A DNA stretch of 64,000 bases. Source: Lota lota (taxonomy: Eukaryota; Chordata; Actinopteri; Gadiformes; Lotidae). The notes below the pieces were generated by a model that searched no databases, was not told where the DNA came from, and saw nothing but the letters and a program-made list of their open reading frames with translations. The position numbers were made by a program, and so were the translations under genes. The stretch spans positions 354,895-418,894 of the forward strand of contig JACYXH010000479.1 of NCBI GenBank assembly GCA_026745465.1, written 5' to 3'. Shown here piece after piece: positions 11,834-37,022 of the stretch. Each line of letters starts with the position of its first letter. The first letter of the stretch is position 1.

Positions 11834-12739
11834 ACTCTGTCCTGCAAAGAAAAAATACCCAGAGACGATGATGATCAGAAAAAAGGACAAGATCCCATGA
11901 CAAGAGTCCACCAAGAGATAATCTCTTCATGAACTCAAAATATTCAGAACAATATAAGTGTGAGAAAGGCATGCAATTACCTTATGGTTGACAGAATATC
12001 CAACTGTATCCCTCATATCCCTTTTCCTCCAAACCGTTATCTGGTTATACATCCACTTTACATACAATAATGATGATAGATACTTCCTTTTAAATGTCCA
12101 TGCAAAGAACACAGCTTGCAACACTTTCCATGTGTTATGAATCCGCCATTGGCACGACAACACACTTTTTGAGAGTGGCATATAAGAGTGATCATTAGCA
12201 TGAGCATGTTGAAGACTAATGAGACAGACTTTTTACAAGCCAGGGTTTGGCCCCCATGTCGACATCTATTAGACAAGATGTCTCCTACCTATTGAGGTAG
12301 TTTTGTGGAGTAGTTCTTAGACTATGACATTCGGGAGACAGGTAAAGGCGGAACCTAGACACCATGAACTACTTTGCTCATGGCATTGATCAATATATCT
12401 TGACCATTGCAACTGTTCACTGAGAGTCATGCTGAGGGAAGTTAAGGTCCTCCTCTATAGTGACAACTATGCAATGGAGGCTTTTGCTGTCTTCGATGAT
12501 GGTTCATAGAGAATATTATGCTTCCACAAGTTGTGCAGCAGGCACATCCAGAGACTCTCCTGCTACAGACTACAAACCAACTTATCAAGCAACTTGATGG
12601 CTCAAAAATGTTCTTATCCAAGGTGTTTGGAAGCCAAACCTTCAATAGAATGATCCATTGATCCAATTGAACCCCAACATCTGAGAGATCAGTGGGTAGC
12701 ATGGAAGAGAGAGTATCCAAACCTCCTCCCCTTAGGGTT

Positions 12740-13265
12740 TTCTCGGACCTGGGAGCCTCACGTCTTCTTGATGCCTCAGAGAGAGCATATGGGACTGGCT
12801 AGGTCCAGCGTGGCATCAAAGAAATACCTTGTATGCCTTGTCTGGAACGAAGTGCAACAACAAGCAGCTACGAAATGTGTGTTGGCACTGATCTAGTGGA
12901 GTAGACTTCACCCTTACTTTGAGAAGATTGGCCACAAGGATAATTCTTCATATCAGCCTCCCTCAACCACTTGTATTAAACGGAGGTTCTTCCTCACAAT
13001 TATTCTATTGTCCCGCCTCCTTCAACACCAAATGTCAAACATTCTTCAATGAGATCGGAACATGGATGGGATCTGAACATAATTTATCTTGGTGAACAAT
13101 ATGGTATGTATCGTGTAGAGGAAGGACCAACCAAAGATGATTATGATGTTTACAATAAAGGAGTGCAGATTACGTTCAAAGCAACCACCACATATTATTT
13201 TATATCTGAGCAGGTATAAAACTATTTCCTCCGGGATCAATAAAGTAATCTGTATCTGTATCTGG
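12740..13265 (+). mobile_element. Decayed retroelement remnants (BEL/Pao-like RNase H trace; LINE 3' tail)
   Basis: Around 12769-12797 the plus strand reads DASERAYGT, resembling the RNase H motif of BEL/Pao polyproteins (DASE-x-AYG). The surrounding frame is broken by stops and frameshifts. Near 13227-13262 is CCGGGATCAATAAAGTAATC followed by short CTGTAT units. This is the common 3' terminus of fish LINEs, where a GGGATCAATAAAGT tail runs into a simple repeat. The two traces may belong to different elements. Boundaries are approximate and the family call rests on short motifs only. Confidence 0.35.
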
Positions 13266-14980
13266 CCAAAGGCTTAAGCAAATAAGAAAGTAGATTCATG
13301 TATCACATCATACTACATACCTGGTGGATTTGACTTTGTGGGGAAATCCAAGCGAGACCGGATGCTAAGGGACACCAAGGGAAAACAATGCTACATCGGA
13401 ACCACGCTGGGACTACTCTCCTTTCTCTTTCAATGCTCTTAGGAAAAATAAAAGCGTTCTTGGCCACAGCTGCTAGCGGAGGAGATGCTTTGCTGTGAAA
13501 GTGAAGAACAACGATATGGCATCTATCGAAGATGGCCTGATTTGGAGCATATAGGAGTTCTCAGTGATGTCTCCTACAAAAGAGAGACAAAAGAACACAG
13601 TTTACATGATAGCCAGAAGATAATACTTGAGCAAATATTTACCACTAGCTCTAAGCAGTGTCAATTTACCATGACGGTGTTGTTATTTCAATCTAACATC
13701 TTTTTAACACAGAATTAAATCTATTAAACAAGATCCCTTTATGTGAACTGGAGAGATTGAGCACTATGGACCCTCTGACCTTCTACCTGTTCCAGATAAA
13801 CCATTAAACCTGAGGCCCATTTCAAACACCAATCGTTCCACCAAGCTGTCCAATATGGCCTGATTTATACTGTGCAAAAACCTTGTTTTTGACAGATCCA
13901 TTTAATCTTTACCTATTAGCCTGGAAGCCGTGACTTACTATAGGATCAGCTGGTCTATATTTTAAAAAGTGTGTGAATGAGTCCAACAACTCTGTGTAAC
14001 AGCTACAAATCAACAATGTTTTGTTGGTTGAAATCTGCTTTGTAGTGTAGGTTAAAGGCCAACGTGCAGGTTGGCACCCCTAGTATATTCATGTGTCGGG
14101 TAAGTATGCCTTAAATTGAGGTCCAAATTATATTATTTCAGATAAAGTCACTTGAAAGTAGGTCATTAAAATTGCGGTTGTGGTGAATTATCTCTTATGA
14201 GTCTGTGTGCTTGCTCACTACACCTTCATATATATGGTTTGTTTAGTGATGTTTAGTTTGTTAGTAATAAAACTAATAAACTAAAAATGTCTGTTCCATC
14301 ACATGACTAAGTGATGAGGTTCCACCATGTTCAACTACATATCAGTAGCTTGGGAACCAGACGAACTTGCGAGCTCATGTTTTATTTACTCTGGCATATG
14401 TGTCTCGCCTCCCTCCCGTTCATACAGATTTCCAGCAGACCTTGCCCGGGCCGGGCAAATCACACCTGTTTATCTAATATGGGGCGCCTTTGATACGATG
14501 ATAGGAGCGCCCTATGGCGCCTATGATGCATTTTAATTAACAACCAAGACGGCTGCTGCTGATCTGTGACAGGTTTCGTTGGACTGATTGGTTGTAGGTC
14601 TATCCAATTGCGTCCATGGGCATTTTGGTCTACGCCCGTTCATAACGCCCCTTGGATATTTTGCGAATTGGTCTGGCGATGTCACGCTAACATATCAGAC
14701 ATATAGCAGAAAGTGGGTGTACTGTATTATAGTAGGCTTCTGATCATGTGACAGTACCGTATCCCTGATCGTATCTTATCTGGCAGCAAATTGGGATGGA
14801 GCTATGCTACCAATGAAACACGTGATCCACTATTTCATTCAGATAAGATATCAAGCGGTTGCCAGTTGTCAAACTACTGTAAATGCCCGGTTTTCCAAAT
14901 GCAATTGTACGTGCTGCTATATAAAATAGCAGCACACGGTTGAATATAGGCTGAAGCGGCAGTACAATTGGACATACCAG

Positions 14981-15001
14981 TGTGTGTGTGTGCGTGTGCG
15001 T

Positions 15002-15060
<59 letters not shown>

Positions 15061-15077
15061 CGTGTGTGTGAATGTGT

Positions 15078-15108
<31 letters not shown>

Positions 15109-15114
15109 GGGGGG
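14981..15114. repeat. (GT)n tract ending in a 23-base poly-G run
   Basis: GT dinucleotides with GC interruptions from 14981 change abruptly to an uninterrupted G run at 15092-15114. Confidence 0.95.
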
Positions 15115-16791
15115 AGTTGCGTGCGTGTATGAGGATTCAAGGGACATTCAATAATAGCAGAACATAATAACTACCAATGCTTGTAATTGGTAAAGGCCCA
15201 GTGCGATTCCATTCTTCTGTTCTGGTGCGCGCTGATAAGCACTGGCCTATCGCACTGTATTTGTACTGGTTGAACACCATGATGCCCGTTTGGCCAAAGG
15301 CACGCTTATCAAAGGGCACCTTATCCAAGGTGAGAATTAATTTTCGGCCAATGAACACTGAAGGTCATTTTAAGAGGTAACGGTGGTGATAACAACCGGT
15401 GGCAATCACCGGCTCGCGATTGCATTCAAGTTTACAATATAATAGGCTGTATGCACTATTTGTCTTCTAACAAATGCCAGCTTTTGGGTTTTAACAGCAA
15501 AATCGCCCTCAAATCAAAATCAATAGCATCCGGACATTTAAAGTGTGCAGTGGTGAAACAACGTATTGCAATGACGGAAAGGTGTCCCCAATAAATAGTA
15601 GTAAATTTAAGAAACGTTTAATATAAACGTGTAAATTGCGATTAAATTGGTTAATAATAATAAACAATTGTAGTAGTAATTAAACCATAAAAAAAACGAA
15701 GACACTGGGTCTATTTACACATTTTCACAGAGATGCATTATTAGCTGAAGAGGATTTGGCTGCAAAAGCAGGTACCGTGCTCAGCCATGGAGTGCGGGTT
15801 TGGGAAAAGCGTTAGATTGCACTCACCATCTCGACAAGCGTGAATCAAAATAGACCTTTCTTTTCATTTCCTCTCAGGATCCTTGTTTTGCTCAAAGACA
15901 CCAATATACTCCGCATTTGATGAATTCAAATCAAATGAACATCTGCGCCGGTCGCCGATATTGCAATAATGGATTCGGATATGCTCATCCATCGTCTTGA
16001 AGCCGAAACGGCTACCTTAGAAACCCAGCAGCCGTTCTCACTCTCTGCCAACGAATGCATAAACATATAGGCTTTTAATTGCCCGTTTTAAAAGGGTGCA
16101 AAATAGCATCTGGACGCCGCTGCTCTCCCCTTGGAGAGAAAATGCATCATTTGTGTGTGTGAGGAGGACGCCATGAACGCTCAGGGATGTGATGTGGAAT
16201 AATTCCCTACTGGCTGCCCATGCGCTACCTTTCTCTGTTTACCGACAAGCCTGCTGCAGCCATAGCGTAGCATCGTAGCATGATGATGAGGATGCTGAGA
16301 TTCGCGGTCAGCCACGCACTTTTTCATAGGCTTATGTGATCACTGATGATCAAAAGTCAAACGTTGTTCGCCGAAATAATAAATTACAATTTGAATAAAT
16401 GACAGTAGGTCATCGAGAAATTTTTCTTCTTCATGAATTGTTCTCTACAAGAGGTGATTGTTGTAAAACACCCGACTAACGTTCAGTCACCCGTTCACCT
16501 TCCTTGTGCGACACCTATATATATATATATATATACATACCTTGTGCATATGAAATTAAAATATGTTCATTTTACCGCAGTTTTTGGATTATTAAAGCTT
16601 GTATCTTATTACACTATTCATTATAAAATACAAAAATGTGTTCATATCTTTTTTTTATTACCGTTCAAAATCCATTGGATTTCTATACAACTGTTCCCAC
16701 TAGTTATTTTACAATTAAATTTACATTCAATTTTATTTTTATTGTTTAGCCTTTACATTAATGAATCACTGCAGGCGTTCAGACCACAGGA

Positions 16792-18686
16792 CTAATCCTG
16801 CCACCTCTGGCGCTCACTACCAAATATAGCGGCCCACTTGCGCGTTATCTCCAGGTAGACGGCTGGCCGGTTAGGCAGGTAGTCAAGGTAAGGCGCCTGG
16901 CCCGCTTTGGGCACAGCCATCTCGATTTGAGTGCCTTCGTGCCACTCATTGAATGATGTTATGGAGATGAAGTGGGGCTTAGCCTGCAGTGCTGCGCTCA
17001 GGGCGTTCTCGTAGTACTTCCCGTTGATGCGGTTCCGTGTGTTCTGGAAGTTCCAGGGCCGCACGCTGGTGTCCACGTAGCCGGGCCCCACGCTGGGAAC
17101 AAACAGCAGGTTGTTGTCCTCGCAGAACGTCCCGATGGACTCCCAGTTGCGGTGGGTGGAGCCATAGGAGAAGCCGTTGGTGGCGAAGTAGGTGTAGAGG
17201 CCGTCGAAGCCGGCCGTAAGGATGTCCCGCTTGTGCTTCTCGTCCACCATTAGGGCGATGAAGATGGCATCGTAGGCCGTGTCGCGTACGCTGCTGCTCT
17301 CGGTGTGCTTCAGCAGCTTGGCCCACTGCTCCGAGTTCAGCAGGTATGAGTCGTACACGTAGAACAGCGGCAGCACTTTGCCGCTGGTCGTCCTGTGTCT
17401 GAAGAAGGCGGGGTGGCCTCCATATCTAAGGCGATAAGCAACCATGTCATCAACAAACTATTGCAGAGTATAGCTATTGGTGAGTCTGAGGTCTGATGGT
17501 TGATACTCACACGTCAATGATGTACTTAATGTTCTTAAACATTGACGTTTCGTCTCTGTTTTTGTATGGCTCGATGTGAAATGCCACCTGCGCTTAAACA
17601 AAACCAAAGGCAAGGGACATAAAGAAAAAGTGTTGTTATCTGTTTCATTCGCTTTGTGTTGGAATGTTATGCGATACTTGAGCTGGGCGTTATGGAACAT
17701 TTGAATTATAAACAGAAATCATGTTGAATTGGAGTTTAAGAAAATTTCAACTTTAACTACTTTCCTTGCGCTCTGATATTTCAAACCTCATATTTTGATA
17801 ACTTTAAGGGCATATTTTCTCATTGCAATTAATTTAGACTATGAAACTGGGTTTCACCATTAGCTGATATCTTAATTTCATGACAATACAATACAATTCA
17901 AAGATGATAAACAATAATATTGAATTATTATCAATTATTATTGCTATTGTGCAGACCTTAACATTGTATTTATGTGCCGTGTCCATCAGCAGAGCAACTA
18001 TGTCGTCTATAGGCTCCCCATTGTCATCTTTCAGACCAGGTGGATACCATGACACGGCAATAACACCTGAGGAAACAAAATACAACGGAACTGCAGTATG
18101 AAGATGTGCCCAAGTTTTGTCAATCACATAGGCCTAGACAGACTGCACCTGCTAATGTATTAGCCAAAAACAAGCTGATGTTTGTCTTACCAATTGCTGC
18201 GGTCCGCAGTTGCTGCATGTGGGCCTCTAGAACTGAAGGGTCCCGGGAACTGTACGCCCCCAAAGCTGGGTAGAAGTTGGCCCCGATGTCGTCTGGTGGG
18301 GAGTGCCTCCCTTGGGGATAGGCCTGCGCCACTTTGGCATCCCAGTGGGGCATCTGAGGGTGGTCCCAGTGGATGTATTTGCCATCAAAGTTTGGGTTTC
18401 CATACCATATGTAGTAGAAGGCATGGAGGTTGTAATTGGGGGGAGAAAACTTATTCAACATTGCTTCCAGTTTAGCATCCCTTTCCGCCTCTAGGGGGTC
18501 ATCCATTTTTGTCTGCTCGGATTTCAAGTCAGCCTTGTTTTCGACTCCGTTGATGTGTGGGAACAGTTTGCGAGCACCGGGGAGATATTCTGTTGGTGCA
18601 TGGGTCTTTAAAACCACTGTTACAATGAAAACTAGTAATAAAAACCCTAGGAATATGACACAAGTTCTGCGCCTCAACCGTGCCAT
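16792..18686 (-). CDS. manea: Glycoprotein endo-alpha-1,2-mannosidase
   Basis: MANEA is the GH99 endomannosidase of the Golgi, which cuts glucosylated mannose from N-glycans and rescues chains that escaped ER glucosidases. Four exons join in frame: 18191-18686 (ATG at 18686), 17957-18066, 17511-17587 and 16792-17425 (TAG at 16792-16794). The product is 438 aa; human MANEA is 462. Residues about 9-26 are the type II signal anchor (CVIFLGFLLLVFIVTVV), followed by a variable stem. The catalytic domain begins near HAFYYIWYGNPNFDGKYIHW and includes the family blocks VSWYPPG and HIEPY. The two catalytic glutamates lie in SFNEWHEGTQIE in the last exon (human E404 and E407 by family alignment). Splice sites are GTAAGA, GTCTGC and GTGAGT donors with CTCAG, GCGCAG and CTTAG acceptors. 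It lies upstream of fut9 on the same strand, as in other vertebrates. Confidence 0.95.
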
Positions 18687-21334
18687 ACTTCACTTGCTTG
18701 TAGCTATACACTCCCCATCACTGAGAACTCAGCTAGGGAAACCAGAACCTCGCCAACGGGATCTTGTCCGAGCCTGGAACTGGAAGATAACGTTAGCCTA
18801 CATGACCAGCGGATACAAGCAGGTGTTGCAATGGGCGAGGTGGACATTATTGACTAAACGGAAGTCCATAAAGCAAGACAAGAAAAATGCATAAACGTTT
18901 AAAACGTAATAGTTTGATAAGTTTCATTCCATTTACCTGGGACGACGTGTTCAATGCTTTACTATAGACTTGTCAAACATCAGACCTGAGACATGGTTTG
19001 TATGGATTTTGAATACGACGAAGAATCAGGATAGGATGGCGCATTTCTTCGACACATGAATACCGTGTCCTCCATATGCTTTATCTAAATACTATAAGCG
19101 ATAACTCATAAATTATTCTTATGTGATGCAGCAGACTGGAGATAACGTTCACTTCTGGTATCTGAGATTGAAATGCTGATCTCCAACAGGTTTTGTGTAC
19201 GAACGAAAAACTCATCGAAAGCGGTTCACAGCCCATCCGTATTACATGTAGATTTGATCATGCGTACAGCGATCAGTCAACGACGTTCACTGTATTGTGT
19301 TAGTCAACAGCCAGATGTAACTCGCCCCCATTCGTTTGGGAGGATACATTGCATACAAGGAAACGCGACTATCATTAAACTAATAGATCTTGATAAAAAA
19401 AAAGATACATCAAATATATGTCGCAATTACACAGATAAATGATATTCTACAAAATTATTAATCTGTTTAGATAATTTTGGACTGGCCTAATTAGTGGGTT
19501 AGTTATTAGTTATTTTGCATTAATCCAGCAAAATGTACTTTACTGTCTGGTACTGACATACACTTGCCATGGTTTAGTGACACATTTCACAATGTAATAT
19601 GAAGTTATAGTTCCCAAAAGATGCTGTGGTGAATGTACAAATCTTAATAGAAGTTAATCTGACACAAATGAGGCAATATTGAATTTTGTTTAATTTTATT
19701 TCATTCAGACCTTCAAACCACCTGGTACAAACAACTTTTGGTAACACTTCAAAGTTTATACTATATTTATTATGAATTGAATAAAGTGAAAAAGTAAACA
19801 ACGTGAAGAGTACATACAAATAAAAGTGAAGTCAACCAAGCAAAATCTAAACAAGGCAACCGTTTCACATAATAAAAAGGATACTACTGCATCATGTTTA
19901 CTTATGTCACAATTAAATAAACAAACCTCCTTATGGTCTTAATGATGCAGCATCTCAACTCTGTATATGCAATAACCTGAAGTTCCTTGCAGATGAAAAA
20001 AACACTTCATGTACTGGCGATTGTTAAACACCAGGTGGCATTACTATCCCAGTGTGACAGCTGTCACTTCCTCCCATTCTCTTGTGCTGATTCTTTGCCA
20101 AGACATCCGATTCTCACATAAAAAAAAGACCATCATATCCTCAGGTAATGCGGTGTTGTCTGCATGCAGTACAACATTTAGTAGATATTGCATATGTTCT
20201 TCTGAATCGTTGCAATTTATGCATCTTAGAATAAAGCAAGTAATCGAACTTGCAGTTCATGCTGTTATTTTTGTTTTACCCAGATACATGGAAAAAAGCA
20301 CAACACATGGCACTGTAGGCAAAGGATCATTGTACTCTGCCAGTTTGACTCGACAGAAAGAGTAAAAATCAACCACAGAATAATCAAACCATGAAAAATA
20401 GGAGTCAAACCCTGTGGAAGCACGAAACGCCTCAACATCATCTTAACCAAGATTTGCCAGCTTATTTACTTTCAGAGCTGAAACGCGCACCACATAACGG
20501 ACATGAGGAGGGGGATCTCATTAGTTATACGTGAGGAGAGTGTCAGTGCCACCCGTGTCAGAAGTGGCATGGAGACATAACCGGTGGCCATTGTGTTTGT
20601 ATTCGCCTATGCACGCTGCCAGCAGCAACAGCAACCCATTAAACATGTGCTTCATTGCAACCCAGCGCTCTTCACATTCTGTTAAATCTGGGGGGTGAAG
20701 GTTCACCACAATGGTTAAATATCTAAAATGTGCATTTGCGCCAACAAATGTTAGCGTGCACAAAGACACACACGAAGACACTCACACACATGTTTAAACT
20801 GTTAGTAATACCATAACTGTTAAGTTTGTGTATGCCCGTGTGTTAAACGCCAGTGTCTTGTTAAGCAGAAGTCTACAATTATTGAGGAAGCTTCTTGCTG
20901 CTATCAGAGAGATCAAGGCAAAACAAAATTAACATTTGTTTACGGTTTAAAATAGCCAAACATCTCCGCCTTTTCCCCTTTAAAAAGAAAGCGTTTTAAA
21001 TAATGCAGAACCTCAGAAATCCTCAAATAACATTGCAAGGACAACCACAAGTATATATTTTTGTTATATGTATAATATAAAAAAATACCAACAGACACAG
21101 GCAAAACAAAAAAATAGAAATAATAATAATACATTGGTCACAGCAAATTTATGTACACATACATATTAAGAAAAGAGCCGTCAGTGGGGTTGCGGAAGGG
21201 TAGAAGGTTGGGGGTGGTAATGGTTAAGCCCTGTATTCCTTCTACACAGGGAAGGGGGTTACGGTGGAGGAAACTGAGAGGCTGTGGTGGTCATGTGGGG
21301 TACAGGAAGTGGGAGCCTAGGGGACGCCTGGTGT
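18687..21334. other. manea promoter side and ppp1cb 3' UTR region
   Basis: No coding exon is supported. manea transcription should start a little above 18686. The right part (roughly 19.6-21.3 kb) is AT-rich and probably the ppp1cb 3' UTR, whose human counterpart is several kb long. This gap is also the boundary between genes mapping to human 6q16 (left) and 2p23 (right). Confidence 0.5.
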
Positions 21335-33508
<12,174 letters not shown>

Positions 33509-34253
33509 CTTTCAACTGATATTTAGAGTACTGTGGACGCGGTCAACTTTATGGTGCATCGGTAGGGGGCGTTGTTCTGCCAAACAAGGATCTTTGGCCT
33601 GTTGATTTATCGTGGCATGCAGTCAGGAGAGAGCAAACCTTATAGGGTATGGTGCAGCAGACCTGGGCCAAGAGAAAAATGTATTTATCTTTTTCTTAGA
33701 AATAGAGATGCGGTTACATAATGTAGTCATTAATTTATGTGTGCGTAATAGAGCATCTGCTGTCAAATCATATATTTGAGGAATAAAAAAAAAAGATATA
33801 TATATATATATTTATATATATAAAAATTGTTTTGTTTTGTGTAATATGATCTGCACAATACAGTAACTGTATATTCAGAAAACAATCAGTGATAAGTGAT
33901 AAGGGTGACGGCATACAATATGTAGGGTACATATCCACAGACACAAAATAAATACAAAATGATTTATTGGAAATGTTAATGAAAGACTATCACATTATGT
34001 TACTCTGAGCTTGAACAAATAAGAATAGGGCAATTACAATGATTAAGCACAGGCTGCTCATCACAGGTCACAAGAGGATAAAATGACAATGCAACAATGC
34101 AGGATTTATGTTCACCACACACACCAGATATTTTTCAGTTAATTTAATTTGTCTTTCATATTGGTATTTTAAGTGTGGTTGGCAGATCCATTTTCTAGCT
34201 TCTAGAATGTTTTCAAGGTAACTTTCCTAGCTAAGCGGCCATTGCAGTATTTA
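33509..34253. promoter_or_regulatory. ppp1cb promoter region / plb1 3' flank
   Basis: This gap of less than 1 kb must contain the ppp1cb start site (just above 33508) and the end of plb1 transcription. A GGTAGGGGGCGTTG box at about 33562-33575 resembles an Sp/KLF-type site; no TATA box is convincing. An AT dinucleotide tract lies at about 33796-33820. The exact start site is not determined. Confidence 0.4.
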
Positions 34254-34309
34254 CAACACACACACACGCACGCACACACGCACACACGCACACGCACACA
34301 CACACGCAC

Positions 34310-34378
<69 letters not shown>
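34254..34378. repeat. Long (CA)n tract, read as (GU)n in the plb1 3' UTR
   Basis: About 125 bp of CA dinucleotides with CG interruptions at the low-coordinate end. On the minus strand it starts 5 nt after the plb1 TAA (34384-34386), so it is transcribed as a GU repeat at the very start of the 3' UTR. Confidence 0.95.
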
Positions 34379-34380
<2 letters not shown>

Positions 34381-34383
34381 GCT

Positions 34384-36984
34384 TTAGAACTTGGTGCCTT
34401 TCATCTCCAACCCAGTCTTCATCTTCTGACGGTTCTTCCTCTGTAAGTAGGAGAGGAGGAGCCAAGTGAGCGCGCAGCCAATGAGGAGGCCCACCACGGT
34501 CAGGACAGCAGTGACCCAGGCAGGCACACTGCCTGAGCAGGTGTGGTCGATAGGCGTGGCCGTGGTTCCAGGGGTGGCTGGGCTGGGCATGGATGTGGAG
34601 GCAGGGCCTGGGGTAGTGGTTGGAATGGAATTGCTGTTGACTCTTGTGAAGATGTAAGGATGCTCCTATGGGACACAAAGGGCATCTTTCTTTATGGTAG
34701 GACTCAGTGCAGCTCATGGTAATAAATACGTTCATGGTATATATATAAATAACATATTGTCTAATGTGAAATGAGAATTTAAAATATATGTGTGTTATGT
34801 ACGTATGTACGTGTATATACATACGTACGTACGTACGTACGTATGTATGTATGTATGTATGTATGTATGTATGTATGTATGTATGTATGTATGTATTTGT
34901 ATTTTTTACCTCAGCAGGGCACTTGATCACGTTCCTAGAACTTGTGAAATTGTTGTACGTCTGCTTCTTGCCCACGGGCTCAAACTATGAAACAGAACAA
35001 AAATGTACTGTCACTGACAAGGAAGTCAATTCAATTGTAATTTATATTTGTTGAAGGCTATGAAGAAAGAAAATACAACAGTCTGTCCAATACAGTTAGC
35101 GGTTAGCGGCTAGCACTACCATGTTATTCCACAGTCCGCTGGCCATGTCTGCCTGGCCCTGCTCGCTGAAGTGGAAACAATCCACTGTTAAGTAGCTTGT
35201 GTCCGGTTTCCCCTCCTGGAAACGACACATCGTCATCATCAATCATATGAATGTAGTGTGGGTGTGTGTGTGCGGGATGGAGTGTTGGATGTGCTGGAGG
35301 TCATACGGAGTTCAAGGGAAGGATGGTGTTTCTGAAGAAGGGCTGCACCACGATAGTGAAGTCCTCCCTGGCATCGTAGTGTCCTCCGTATACCAGGCTC
35401 TCCGTCTCTCTCTTGGAGGACGACCAAACACAAAAATATTAGACCATGAAATATTGCATTCTAACAACAAATCATATTATACCACAAACAATTGTATATA
35501 GATACACATTTACACACAAACACACACACATATATATACAAAACATACTATAGAATAAAATATAATATAATATATCTAACCAAATTTTAAAAAGACATTA
35601 TAACCACAAAAAAACATTTGTATTAATGTATTTTTGGGAATATTTTAGAGACTATTTGTGCTTTTATGGACAGAACAGTGAATACAGATGGTGGGTTGAA
35701 AGTGAGAGGGTATTACATATCTGTTCGTTACACATAGGGTTAGAACACTAGTGGGTAGAGCAACCAATCGATCTTCTAGTAAGATTTACCTGATAATCCC
35801 GGTTGATGCGTTTAATTTCAGCCAGCTCGGGTGAATCATCACTTGGTTCCAAAAAGCACCGACAAGCCTGCCTGTAATCGGACAAGAAAAAGAGAATAAA
35901 GAATAAAGTTAAATGGAAAACTACACCAACAACAAATATTGAATGTATATTTGACATAATGAAAAGTGATCCAAACAAATGTAAATATAAGTGTATGTTT
36001 GGAGTGCCTCAGCCATTGATGCGATATCTTGAACTTAATTAATAGCAAAGCATACTTTTGAATGAAATTGCACAAAGCGTCCTTTTTAATTTTGCGAAGG
36101 GCCTTCAATTCTAGGATTTCCACCACATTAACCAGCAGTCTGGGGACCTAACACCATAAATACAAGAAAGATGTGTGTTAATTCAACATTTTACACAGCT
36201 CCTATCATATTTATTATTCAATTTGACAATTCAATTCTAATGTCATGTCAAAGGTCACTTCTAGTGAAATGGATGAAATGTGTAGATATATCGTTTTTTT
36301 ACACACTACAATAACTGTTTAACATACAATCTTTTTGCAAATATAAACATGTATATATATTTAAAAAATCTACCTCGTTGTAAAGAACGTCCAAGCTCAT
36401 CTTTAAATGATGAATGTAGTTCTTCGTTGAAAATGCAGCCTATGTTTTTTTCCAAACAGGAAACAGTTTTGTACACATCTTTCAGATTATTTAACTTCAA
36501 CTACAAAGCAAACATCCTCCATAACAGAAGTGTATGTACATATCCTACGTTTTTATGCAACTCAGCAGCAGCAGTGACTAACGAATTTGGTCACAACCAC
36601 AGTAAGATGGCTAATTTTACATTGATGCAGCACTTTGCTATTCTGTGATAACCTAGTAGGGTGATATTGGAATTACTGAAAGATGAATGTAGGAAGAGCA
36701 AAGGAAAGGAAAGAGGAAAGAAACACAGAATACAATATAAATAGTGTTTTCTAACTTTTCTAACTGATATTAATAAGTGGGTTAAGCTGATGATGGATGG
36801 ATGGTGAGCTCACTCTGTCATTGCAGTACTGACACAGGTCATTCCCTCCGATGAAGAGGGTCACCAGCTTCCAGTCATTCTTAAAGTCCACAGCCTGTTT
36901 CAACATGACGGGAGGGAGAGGATGCATTTAGATAGAGAGACTGTGTATCTCTACTGTAGATAGAGAGACTGTGTATCTCTACTG

Positions 36985-37022
<38 letters not shown>

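Larger units (their letters stand above)
11834..16791. other. fut9 upstream/5' intron region and manea 3' flank
   Basis: No coding exon is supported. fut9 genes carry non-coding 5' exons, and one could lie in the more CpG-containing stretch around 15780-16330 (minus strand), but I cannot demonstrate it. The region also holds a decayed retroelement patch (about 12740-13265), a GT/poly-G tract (14981-15114) and a short AT tract (16517-16533). Minus-strand AATAAA-type signals lie near 16730-16740 and could end manea. Confidence 0.5.

Noticed and set aside
11834-11914. Upstream in-frame start extending fut9 by 27 residues
   Set aside because: A polypyrimidine tract and TTGCAG acceptor lie between it and the ATG at 11833, and the family protein starts at the downstream Met.
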